From the NCBI GenBank assembly GCA_022563135.1, contig JADFNZ010000004.1, positions 1 through 23,196 on the forward strand: a DNA stretch of 23,196 bases, in the 5' to 3' direction. Source of the DNA: Chloroflexota bacterium (lineage in GTDB: Bacteria; Chloroflexota; Dehalococcoidia; DSTF01; RBG-16-68-14). Every line of letters begins with the position of its first letter. Within the stretch, counting starts at the first letter, position 1. The notes under the pieces are model-generated. The model did not search any database. It was not told the origin of the DNA and saw only the letters and a list, made by a program, of their open reading frames with translations. The translations under genes and the position numbers were made by a program. Shown in pieces: positions 1 to 7,013 of the stretch.

Positions 1-777
1 CAATTCGGTCAACTCCCGGCGCAGGGTTCTGTTGCCGGGATCGCGAGTCAGTTGGGCGCGCACCTCGATCAGGCGCGTTGCCGAGCGTGTCAGTTGGCGG
101 CTTCTGTCGAGGTGTCGGGCCGCCCGTTTTTCGCCCCCCAGATTGCGGTACGCCTGGCTGAGTTTGTAGTGGGCTTCCTTGTTGAACGGCTGGGCTGCGA
201 CGACGCTTTTCAAGTCGTCGACGGCGGGCAGAAACCTGCCTGCGTCAAGATGCAGAATGCCGCGCAGAAATTGCGCTCTGGGAGACGAGGGGGTCTCGGC
301 AAGAATGCTCTCCACGACTTGCAGGGCCCTTGATGGCTTTCCCTCGAGGCGCAGCAGATAGACTTCTTTCATCCTCAGCGAGATTGTGCGTTCTGTTTTG
401 CCGAGCGCGTTCAGTTCCCCGCGCGCGTCGGAGAGATCGCCGATTGCGATCAATTGTCCGAGCAGCGCTTCGCGACTGCGAAGAGTTTGCTCGGGTGAGA
501 GTTTTCGTCGAAGCGCCTCACGATAAGCCGCAACCGCTTCCGGCGAGTCTTTCGCGGTTTGATGGATCTGCCCCATCATCTGCCAGGGAAACGGGTCGTC
601 GGGGGCGATCTTCGCCAGGCGGCGGGATTGCTCCAGTGCCGCTTCGGTTTGCCCGAGTCGCAGTTTAATTGGAATGGACAACCGCAACACCCGGGCAGAT
701 TCCTGCCCCTTTCGGTCTGCGGCGTTCAAGGCAAGATTCGCGAGGAACAGAGCCCCCGCCTGATGCGCTTCTTCGGC
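1..777 (-). CDS. TPR-repeat protein, partial at both ends
   Basis: The minus strand is open from about 801 to the left edge, frame aligned with bases 1-3. The translation has helical tetratricopeptide character, for example KIAPDDPFPWQMMGQIHQ, RAQFLRGILHLDAGRF and NKEAHYKLSQAYRNLGGEKR, with repeats about 34 residues apart. The C-terminus lies beyond the window. The N-terminus is also missing: reading upstream, the frame hits a stop at 802-804, and no ATG occurs before the internal MMGQ far inside the repeats. TPR arrays mediate protein-protein contact; no partner or enzyme domain is visible, so no specific role can be given. Codon use (many GAA, AAA, CAA) differs from the GAG/AAG-dominated genes to the right, suggesting another source. 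The plus-strand frames over the same bases are antisense shadows. Confidence 0.7.
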
Positions 778-784
778 CCGGGTG

Positions 785-1080
785 CCGACGCGACCCCACT
801 CTCACTAAGCGAGGCGCTCGAGATGGTCGACGACGCAAGGGCCTGCTGTGACTGGCTTGTCCACGCAAACGATGAGCTGCTGGCAACCACTCGCGAAGAG
901 CACATCGCCAGCCAGGGAGGACAGGAGAGCATAGGAACGGCGCTGGCCAGGGTCACTCTCCACACCTGGTTCCACGCCGGCGAGATCAACGCCATCCGCC
1001 AGATGCTCGGCCACCAACCGATCGACTTCGTTGGCCAACTGATCGGCAACCTAGAGTGGCGGAGCGAAGCTGAAGGCTAG
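785..1080 (+). pseudogene. DinB-family protein, C-terminal fragment
   Basis: The frame ending at the TAG at 1078-1080 carries about 98 residues resembling the C-terminal half of DinB/DfsB-type four-helix-bundle proteins. The helix HTWFHAGEINAIRQMLGH holds the family's metal-ligand H-x3-H pattern. Full-length members are about 150-170 residues with another histidine in the first helix; that part is absent. Upstream the same frame continues only as antisense of the TPR gene, so the N-terminal half is missing rather than merely unread. DinB-like proteins are metal-dependent thiol transferases or damage-inducible proteins of mostly unknown substrate. The fragment could be a pseudogene, or the right side of a contig misjoin near 775-800. 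Confidence 0.6.
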
Positions 1081-1114
1081 CGTCGCGTTTCGGGCGGCCG
1101 GTACCTGTCCTACC

Positions 1115-1144
1115 TTGACTGCCTCAAGAAACGCGTGTTAGCAT
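1115..1144 (+). promoter_or_regulatory. Sigma-70-type promoter of the small transcript
   Basis: TTGACT (1115-1120) and TAGCAT (1139-1144) are separated by 18 bases, predicting a start near 1151. That would leave only a few bases before a very strong Shine-Dalgarno. Motif match only. Confidence 0.55.
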
Positions 1145-1151
1145 CATTGGT

Positions 1152-1166
1152 AGAAAAGGAGGTGAT
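1152..1166 (+). promoter_or_regulatory. Near-perfect extended Shine-Dalgarno
   Basis: AGAAAAGGAGGTGAT is almost the full complement of the bacterial 16S rRNA 3' tail (AGAAAGGAGGTGATCC is the usual complement), far longer than the 4-6 base matches elsewhere in this window. GGAGG at 1158-1162 lies 8 bases before the ATG at 1171, which decides that start over the closer ATG at 1165. Confidence 0.6.
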
Positions 1167-1170
1167 GCGG

Positions 1171-1242
1171 ATGCATGCTAAACGTTGCGATGGCTTAAGG
1201 CCTCGCGCTATCCGCGACTCCTTGGAGGTGTACTCCTCTTAG
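1171..1242 (+). CDS. Possible 23-residue peptide
   Basis: ATG at 1171 to TAG at 1240-1242 encodes MHAKRCDGLRPRAIRDSLEV followed by YSS. I do not recognise it. The case for expression is context: a promoter about 30 bases upstream, an exceptionally strong ribosome binding site at the right distance, and a strong terminator 50 bases downstream. The peptide is basic in its first half, has no membrane segment and only one cysteine. It could be a leader peptide, a real micro-protein, or an incidental frame inside a structured small RNA. A hairpin (TCGCG/CGCGA, 1203-1217) lies inside the frame and two more follow it, so an RNA-level role is equally possible. Too short for coding statistics. Confidence 0.4.
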   Translation: MHAKRCDGLRPRAIRDSLEVYSS

Positions 1243-1294
1243 GCGTCGGTCCTCCGAATAGGAGGATGTGCTAGTGCCTTGGGCCTAGCGACTC

Positions 1295-1330
1295 GCGCCA
1301 CCCCGGCATTCCGTCGGGGTGGCGCTTTTT
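1295..1330 (+). terminator. Strong intrinsic terminator
   Basis: An 11-bp perfect stem (1295-1305 with 1315-1325; GCGCCACCCCG) around a 9-base loop is followed directly by TTTTT (1326-1330). It closes the small transcript and separates it from birA. Confidence 0.9.
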
Positions 1331-1342
1331 CGCCCCGCGTGG

Positions 1343-1348
1343 CATGAT
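1343..1348 (+). promoter_or_regulatory. Possible -10 box for a leaderless birA transcript
   Basis: CATGAT ends 9 bases before the birA ATG at 1358, and no Shine-Dalgarno is visible between the terminator and the ATG. A leaderless or near-leaderless mRNA would fit. No clear -35 box, partly because the terminator occupies that place. Confidence 0.3.
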
Positions 1349-1357
1349 CGGCGCGCC

Positions 1358-2140
1358 ATGAGCGAACGCCTCGACCTCGACCGCCTCCAGTCGCTTCTGC
1401 GCACGGAGTACCTCGGTCGCACCGTCTGCTACCACGAATCGACCGGCTCTACGATGGACGTCGCCCGTGCCGAGGCGGATGCCGGCGCCGCCGAGGGCGC
1501 GATCGCCCTCACCGAGGAACAGACTGCCGGCCGCGGGCGTCACGGTCGCGCATGGGTGTCTCCGCGCGGCGTCAACGTCTACGTCACGCTACTGCTGAGG
1601 CCGGCGCTGGACCAGATGCGCCACCTCGCTGTGATCGCACCCCTCGCCGTCTGTCAGGCGATCGAGGAGACGACGGCGCTGCTCCCTCGCATCAAGTGGC
1701 CGAACGATGTGCTGATCGAGGGCAAGAAGGTCTGCGGCATCCTGGCGGAGTCCGAGCTTGAGGGCGCTCACGTGCGATTCGCGCTCGTCGGGATCGGCAT
1801 CAACGTCAACCTGGACATGGCGCGCTATCCGGAGATCAGCGAGATCGCGACGAGCTTGCGGTCGGCGCTGCGGCGGGAGGTGGCGCGGGAGGAGGTGCTC
1901 GCCGCGACGCTCAACCACTTCGAAAAGCTCTACCACGCGGCAGGACGCGGCGAGGTGGTGTCGACGGGCTGGAAGCAGCGCCTCGACACGCTCGGCAAGA
2001 CGATTCGCGTCGAGGCGGCCGGGCATGTCGAGGAGGGCGTCGTGGTCGACGCCGACTCCGACGGCGCGCTCATCCTCCGCCGCGACGACGGCAGCCACAT
2101 CCGCATCGACGCGGGCGAGGCGACGCTGCGGGAGGGCTAA
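1358..2140 (+). CDS. birA: Biotin--[acetyl-CoA-carboxylase] ligase, HTH-less (group I)
   Basis: 260 residues. It activates biotin to biotinyl-5'-AMP and transfers it to the lysine of biotin carboxyl carrier proteins. The biotin/ATP loop GRGRHGR is at residues 58-64, KWPNDV at 113-118 and GKKVCGIL at 122-129 (the second lysine corresponds to the biotinyl-AMP lysine), followed by the small C-terminal SH3-like domain (residues about 210-260). It begins directly with the catalytic domain, so the DNA-binding helix-turn-helix of E. coli BirA is absent and self-repression of biotin genes is not expected. An in-frame start at 1319 would lie inside the terminator stem, so ATG 1358 is preferred. It stands alone, convergent with the slipin gene; the 51 bases between them (2141-2191) show no terminator I can identify. 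Confidence 0.93.
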   Translation: MSERLDLDRLQSLLRTEYLGRTVCYHESTGSTMDVARAEADAGAAEGAIALTEEQTAGRGRHGRAWVSPRGVNVYVTLLLRPALDQMRHLAVIAPLAVCQAIEETTALLPRIKWPNDVLIEGKKVCGILAESELEGAHVRFALVGIGINVNLDMARYPEISEIATSLRSALRREVAREEVLAATLNHFEKLYHAAGRGEVVSTGWKQRLDTLGKTIRVEAAGHVEEGVVVDADSDGALILRRDDGSHIRIDAGEATLREG

Positions 2141-2191
2141 CCGGCCTCCCGCACCACAACAACGGCCAGATTCTTCGCCGCTCCGACGAGC

Positions 2192-3007
2192 CTACGATGC
2201 GTCGCTAGCGTCTGGCGCCGGCGGTGCGCCGCCGTTACCGCCGCCTGCCGCTCGCTGACCCATAAACGCCTGGATCAGATCGATCGGCACCGGAAAGATG
2301 ATGGTGCTGTTGCGCTCCGTCGCTACTTCGGAGAGCGTCTGCAAGAAGCGAAGCTGCAGAGACGCGGGGTCCGCCGCCATGATGCGGCCCGCTTTCGCCA
2401 GCTGCTCGGCCGCCTGAAACTCACCGTCCGCATGGATAATCTTCGCGCGGCGCTCGCGCTCTGCCTCGGCCTGCCGCGCCATCGCGCGCTGCATCTGCTG
2501 GGGGAGCTCCAAGTCTTTCAACTCAACCACGGTCACCTTCACGCCCCAGGGCTCCGTCTGCTCGTCGATGATCTGCTGGAGCCGCTGGTTGATCTGCTCC
2601 CGCGATGAGAGCAGCTCGTCCAGCTCCGACTCGCCGAGCACGCTGCGCAGCGTCGTTTGGGCGATCTGAGATGTCGCGCGGATGTGGTCGGTGACGTTGA
2701 CGACGGCGTCCTCAGGATTCAGCACGTGGAAGTAGATCACGGCGTTCACGCGCACCGTCACGTTGTCTTTCGTGATCGCCTCCTGGCTCGGCACGTCCAT
2801 CGTGATCGTGCGCAAGTCCACCTTCACCATCCGTTCGATGATCGGGATGATGATGAAGAGCCCCGGCCCGCGCGCGCCCTGCAACCGCCCGAGGCGGAAG
2901 ATGACCCCCCGTTCGTACTCCTGTACGATCCGGATCGCAAACGGAGCGAGCGGGATCAGCAGCACGTATCCGAGACCCGTCAGGAGCGCTGAGATGATTC
3001 TCGACAT
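2192..3007 (-). CDS. Slipin / stomatin-like SPFH-domain membrane protein
   Basis: 271 residues. One hydrophobic N-terminal segment (residues about 5-27) anchors the protein. It is followed by an SPFH/band-7 domain ([54 protein letters not shown]), a helical part rich in Ala/Glu/Arg ([18 protein letters not shown]), and a Gly/Ala/Pro-rich tail. Slipins oligomerise at membranes and are thought to organise microdomains. The gene follows nfeD with an 8-base gap, the same pairing as PH1510-PH1511 in Pyrococcus, where the NfeD protease cleaves the C-terminal region of its stomatin partner. A TAGGGA sequence 6 bases upstream serves as ribosome binding site. Function as partner or substrate of the adjacent NfeD is inferred from family knowledge. 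Confidence 0.92.
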   Translation of the reverse strand: MSRIISALLTGLGYVLLIPLAPFAIRIVQEYERGVIFRLGRLQGARGPGLFIIIPIIERMVKVDLRTITMDVPSQEAITKDNVTVRVNAVIYFHVLNPEDAVVNVTDHIRATSQIAQTTLRSVLGESELDELLSSREQINQRLQQIIDEQTEPWGVKVTVVELKDLELPQQMQRAMARQAEAERERRAKIIHADGEFQAAEQLAKAGRIMAADPASLQLRFLQTLSEVATERNSTIIFPVPIDLIQAFMGQRAAGGGNGGAPPAPDASDAS

Positions 3008-3015
3008 TGGTATCC

Positions 3016-4467
3016 CTACCTTTCTTGTTCGCCGTTGCCTGCGGGTTCGTCAGCGTCGGCTTCGGCCTTCTTTACGGTCAGCCTCAGACCTTCGACCCGC
3101 GTTATCGTGACGTTCTCTCCGTCCTCTATCGGGGCGCCCTCCACCGTCGCCTGCCAGCGCGCGCCCTGATAGAAGACGATACCCCCTGGATCTAGCCGCG
3201 AACGGGCGACCGCCTGCGACCCCACCATCGCCGACGCTCCCATGTACACCGGCGCGCGGCGCGAACGCAAGAGGGCGCTCATCACCATGATGAAGAAGGC
3301 GGCGAGCACCGCAGCGATGCTGTATAACAGCCAGGGGTTCACTTGAAACTCCGGATTGCTCGTGCTCGTGAGGAACAGTCCGCCTAAAACAAGAGACACT
3401 GCTCCGCTGATGCCTAAGACGCCGAATCCGGAGACGAAGATCTCCGCCGCGAAGAGAGCAAAGGCGAGCCCGATCAGCGCCACCGCCGCCCAGTTCACGG
3501 GGAGCGTGCCCAGCGCGAAGAAGCCCACCACCAGCGCGATCACGCCGAAAATGCCCGGGAAGAGCAGCCCTGGGTTCAGCAGCTCGATGAAGAGCGCCGT
3601 TGCGCCCAGGCTGAGCAGGAGGAAGGCGATGTTCGGATCGGCGATGAGGGCGAGGAAGCGTTCGACGATCGTGCGGTTGTTGAACACGATCTCCTCCGGC
3701 GTGACGTCGAGATCGAGCGTGACCGGCCGCTCCTCCTCGCCGACGAACACGGTGCGGCCATCCGCGATTTCGAGAAGCTCCTCGAGCGTGCGCGCCTCGA
3801 AGTTGACCACGCAGCGCCGCTCGCCCGCCTCGTCGACGATGCACTCGTCGATCGCCTCGTAGGAGTTGAGCGCAACGGCCTCACGGACGGCGCGCTCTGC
3901 CCATTCCGCATTGCGCCCGCGCTGCTCGGCGATGCCGGTGATCAGCGCGGCGAGGTCGTTCGTGATCTTCTCGCCCAGCGTCCCTTCGATATCTTCCCCG
4001 CCCGCGCCGACCGCGCTCGCCGCGCCGATCCGCGTGTTCGGCGCCATCACCGCGACGTGCCCGGCCATGGTGATAAATGTGCCGGCGGAAGCCGCCTGGG
4101 CGCCGGAGGGCCAGACATACACGATCACCGGCACCTCCGATGCGTTGATCCGCTTCACGATCTTCTCCATCGACGTGACGAGGCCGCCCGGCGTATCGAG
4201 GCGGAGGACGACGGCGCGCGCATCTGTGTCCTCCGCCTCGTCAATCCCGCGGTCGATGTAGCCCACCATGACCGGATTGACGACGCCGTCGTAGGTGAGG
4301 ATGTGCACGGCGTTCGGCGTGTCGATAGAGGGCGCGCAGGCCGCCGCGATGCCGAGGAGCAGCAACGCGCCCGCCAGCGCCAACCTGCCGCGGCGTCCCG
4401 GCATCGCAGGAGGAAGAGCGCGCCGGACGTGTTGGAGCCACGTCGATTTCAGCAGCCCGAATGCCAT
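3016..4467 (-). CDS. nfeD: Long-form NfeD membrane serine protease
   Basis: 483 residues. A basic N-terminus and a hydrophobic signal segment (about 28-43, ending GIAAAC, possibly a weak lipobox at Cys44) lead into a ClpP-like protease domain (about 52-225). The nucleophile is Ser127 in QAASAGTF, and Lys167 in GEKITND is the probable general base, giving the Ser-Lys dyad known for PH1510. Then come a cluster of about four membrane segments (about 275-400) and a C-terminal NfeD OB-fold domain (about 410-470) with a charged tail. All key parts of the long form are present, so it should be active. GAGGAG lies 11 bases before the ATG. It sits first of the nfeD-slipin pair; the 81-base gap after the PAP2 gene shows no obvious terminator. 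Confidence 0.93.
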   Translation of the reverse strand: MAFGLLKSTWLQHVRRALPPAMPGRRGRLALAGALLLLGIAAACAPSIDTPNAVHILTYDGVVNPVMVGYIDRGIDEAEDTDARAVVLRLDTPGGLVTSMEKIVKRINASEVPVIVYVWPSGAQAASAGTFITMAGHVAVMAPNTRIGAASAVGAGGEDIEGTLGEKITNDLAALITGIAEQRGRNAEWAERAVREAVALNSYEAIDECIVDEAGERRCVVNFEARTLEELLEIADGRTVFVGEEERPVTLDLDVTPEEIVFNNRTIVERFLALIADPNIAFLLLSLGATALFIELLNPGLLFPGIFGVIALVVGFFALGTLPVNWAAVALIGLAFALFAAEIFVSGFGVLGISGAVSLVLGGLFLTSTSNPEFQVNPWLLYSIAAVLAAFFIMVMSALLRSRRAPVYMGASAMVGSQAVARSRLDPGGIVFYQGARWQATVEGAPIEDGENVTITRVEGLRLTVKKAEADADEPAGNGEQER

Positions 4468-4548
4468 AGGGCATCAACTCCTCGACCCATTGTCGCACGA
4501 GGGTTGCGCCATAGCCAGGCGCGGCCGGAGTGACGGCTGGGGCAGCGG

Positions 4549-5406
4549 TTAGCCGCGGAGTAGTGGCGTCCGCTCGCGAATGCGCACCAGCGCCGTTTGA
4601 AACGCGGGCGCGCCCATGCCACCGGTCTGACTCATTAGCCGGTGGAGGAGCAGCGCCAGCGCCAAGCCGATGAGCGCCAGCAAGCCGCCAGCGAGGCCAT
4701 CGATGATGTAGTGGTTCGCCGTCAGGACGATGCTCGTGAACATCGCGAGCGGCATGAAGAAGCCGACGAATCGCATCAGCCTGCTTGTGGCCGTGTGCAC
4801 GAGGCCGATGCCGACGAGCAGGTTCCAGCCGAAGTGGAGGCTGGGCATGGCGGCATACTGGTTGACGAACGCGGGCGGCTGCAGCACCTGGTGGGCCACC
4901 GAGTTTAGGGCGACCGTGTCTACGAAACCGACCGACGCGTCGAGAAGCCGCGGCGGCGCGAGAGGGAACATCACGAAGACGACCAGACCGATCGCGCCGG
5001 AGATGACGAACGCGTTACGGTAGACATGGTAGCTGTCGCGGTTCGTGAGGAAGAGCCACACCCCTGCCAGGGCGATGAACGGCCAGTGCCCCCAGACGTA
5101 GATCCAGTTCATCAGCACGATGAAGAAGTCGAAATCGAGCACCTGACGTTGAAGATGGGGCTCCCAGAAGATCCCCAACGCCCGCTCCACCTCAATGACT
5201 TGAGCGGCGTTCTGAAACGCCTGTGTCTGCCCTTCCGCGACGGCGCGCACCGCGAAATACGCGGCAAACGCCACGCCGAGGATCGCGATCTCCTTGAAGA
5301 GTTGCCGGGGTGTCGAATGCGATCGCGGGAGGACGAGACGGACAATGAGGAGGACTCCGAGGGCGATCACGCCCCAGCGGAGCCAGACGAGCACATCAAA
5401 GGGCAT
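4549..5406 (-). CDS. PAP2-superfamily integral membrane phosphatase/transferase
   Basis: 285 residues with about six membrane segments. Of the PAP2 active-site motifs, PSLH (188-191) and NHYIIDG (231-237, His232 and Asp236) are visible, matching the PAP2_3 / inositol phosphorylceramide synthase-like branch, in which the first lysine/arginine motif of classic PAP2 enzymes is reduced; KPRP-like text is absent (PLAPPRLL at 148-155 may fill that position). Likely a lipid phosphatase or head-group transferase acting at the outer membrane face; the substrate cannot be told. The start is 3 bases after the aminotransferase stop, so the two are probably co-transcribed. A functional link between them is not evident. 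Confidence 0.85.
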   Translation of the reverse strand: MPFDVLVWLRWGVIALGVLLIVRLVLPRSHSTPRQLFKEIAILGVAFAAYFAVRAVAEGQTQAFQNAAQVIEVERALGIFWEPHLQRQVLDFDFFIVLMNWIYVWGHWPFIALAGVWLFLTNRDSYHVYRNAFVISGAIGLVVFVMFPLAPPRLLDASVGFVDTVALNSVAHQVLQPPAFVNQYAAMPSLHFGWNLLVGIGLVHTATSRLMRFVGFFMPLAMFTSIVLTANHYIIDGLAGGLLALIGLALALLLHRLMSQTGGMGAPAFQTALVRIRERTPLLRG

Positions 5407-5409
5407 AGG

Positions 5410-6762
5410 CTACTCCCCTGCGACTACCCGTATCGCATCGTCGACGACTGCGACGATGCGGTCAATTTGCGCCTCGGTCGTCACGAGCGGTGGCGCCAGT
5501 AATATACTATCACCTTTCACCCGCGTAATGACCCCCTGTTCTCGCATTTCCCGAAGCACGCGCCCTCCCATGTTCTGCTTCGGGTCATAGGACGCTCCGG
5601 TATCTTTATCGGCCGTGAGCTCGACGGCCGCGAGTAATCCGAGCCCACGGACGTCGCCGACGTGAGAGAGGTCGGCGAGCGGGCGCAGGCCGCGCTGCAG
5701 CCGCTCTCCCATCGCGGCGGCGCGCTCGACCAGGCCTTCGTCCTCGATGATCTGCAGGTTTCGCAGCGCGACGGCGCAGGCCGTTGGATGGCCCGAGTTC
5801 GTGTAGCCGTGCATGAACTTGGCCTCGCGCGGCGAGGAGAGCATCGCTTCATGGATGCGATCGGACACGATGAATGCCGCCAGCGGAATATAGGCGCTCG
5901 TGATCGCCTTTGCCACGGCCATGATGTCCGGCTGCACGTGCCAGTGTTCCAGCGCGAACCAACGGCCCGTGCGGCCGAATCCGGTGATCACCTCGTCGGC
6001 GATCAGCAGCACGTCGTTCCGGTCGCAGATCTCGCGCAGCCGTGGCCAGTAGCCGGGCGTGGGCGGAATCACCCCGCCCGCGCCGTGCACGGGCTCCGCG
6101 ATGACCGCCGCCACCGTCTCCGCGCCTTCGTCCTGGATCGCCCGCTCGATATCGTCGGCGCAGGCCAGGTTGCAATCATCCGCGCCCGAACAGTGGCCGC
6201 AGCGATAGGGATAGCAGGTCGCCGCCCGCGCGAACCCGCCCGCCAGGGGACCGAACCCTTTGTGGAACGCCGGAAGACCGGTCGCCGCCGTCGCGCCCAG
6301 CGTTCCGCCGTGGTAGGCCTCGCGACGAGCGACGATCGTCACCTTGTCCGGCTTGCCTTGGAGGTGCCAGAAAAAGCGCGCGATCTTGAACGCCCCCTCG
6401 ACCGCCTCGGAGCCGCTGTTGCAGAAGAAGACTGCCCGCATGTTGGGATAGACCATGGCGACGAGCCGCTGAGCGAGCTCGATCGACGGGGCGTTCGCGT
6501 AGCCGGTGTAGGAGTTGGCGAACGCCAGCTCCTCCATCTGGCGGGCGGCCACCTCCGCGAGCTCCTTTCGCCCATGGCCGACCGCGACGTTCCACAGGCT
6601 CGATAGGCCGTCGATGTACTCCCGGCCCTCGGCGTCCCAGAGCAGCGCCCCTTCGCCGCGCACAAAGAGCACCGCCTCTTCGTGATCGCGCACGTGGTAC
6701 TGCGGGTGAAGCTGGTTCTCTAGGTCCGCCTTGCGCAGGCGCGCCGCCTCCTGCCTATCCAT
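5410..6762 (-). CDS. Class III PLP-dependent aminotransferase
   Basis: 450 residues from ATG 6762. Fold-type I class III features: FFCNSGSEAVEGAFKIAR (112-129), AYHGGTLGA (149-157), ADEVITGFGRTG (255-266, Asp256 contacts the PLP ring nitrogen) and the Schiff-base lysine Lys285 in MAVAKAITSA. It resembles omega-amino acid:pyruvate or diamine/taurine-type transaminases that use an amine or beta/omega-amino acid donor; the substrate is not decidable from sequence. A cysteine-rich loop (C183, C188, C191, C197, C201) occurs in the region where many family members have a C-x-R-C-P type loop, so metal binding is possible but unproven. The frame extends 42 codons upstream with low-complexity Arg/Ser residues; ATG 6762 is chosen because the family homology begins there and GAGGG precedes it. 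Confidence 0.9.
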   Translation of the reverse strand: MDRQEAARLRKADLENQLHPQYHVRDHEEAVLFVRGEGALLWDAEGREYIDGLSSLWNVAVGHGRKELAEVAARQMEELAFANSYTGYANAPSIELAQRLVAMVYPNMRAVFFCNSGSEAVEGAFKIARFFWHLQGKPDKVTIVARREAYHGGTLGATAATGLPAFHKGFGPLAGGFARAATCYPYRCGHCSGADDCNLACADDIERAIQDEGAETVAAVIAEPVHGAGGVIPPTPGYWPRLREICDRNDVLLIADEVITGFGRTGRWFALEHWHVQPDIMAVAKAITSAYIPLAAFIVSDRIHEAMLSSPREAKFMHGYTNSGHPTACAVALRNLQIIEDEGLVERAAAMGERLQRGLRPLADLSHVGDVRGLGLLAAVELTADKDTGASYDPKQNMGGRVLREMREQGVITRVKGDSILLAPPLVTTEAQIDRIVAVVDDAIRVVAGE

Positions 6763-7013
6763 GGCAACGGCCCTCGTTCGGCGCTGAGGCGGCGGTCGCG
6801 GCGATTGTTCTCCGCGGCAAGAGAGGCGAGCGGCGGAGCGGGAAGGATAGCGGGATGCGGAATCGATCTGGCGAATGGCGGGGAGCAACCATCGATCGCG
6901 CCTAGTATAGCAGATAGCAGTACGAACGTTGTTTGCGCGGTGCGCCGGCCATACTTATCAGGGATAACCCTTTCATTTCGCGGGACTTTGGCCGATACAT
7001 TCCTCAGGGACAC
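6763..7013. promoter_or_regulatory. Divergent intergenic region
   Basis: These 251 bases separate two divergently read genes and must hold both promoters. On the minus strand TATACT (6904-6909) is a good -10 for the aminotransferase-PAP2 unit, without a convincing -35. On the plus strand CATACT (6950-6955) may serve the c-di-GMP gene. A short inverted repeat TTATC-AGG-GATAA (6955-6967) directly overlaps and follows that element and could be an operator. All three calls rest on motif match alone. Confidence 0.4.

Noticed and set aside
183..201. Cysteine-rich loop of the aminotransferase as a novel zinc site (residue numbers of that protein)
   Set aside because: Similar cysteine-containing loops are, to my recollection, frequent in this aminotransferase class, so it is not counted as a finding.
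559..784. Upstream extension of the DinB frame
   Set aside because: The bases are the complement of a well-formed TPR coding sequence on the minus strand and give no DinB-like residues, so only the part after about 785 is counted.
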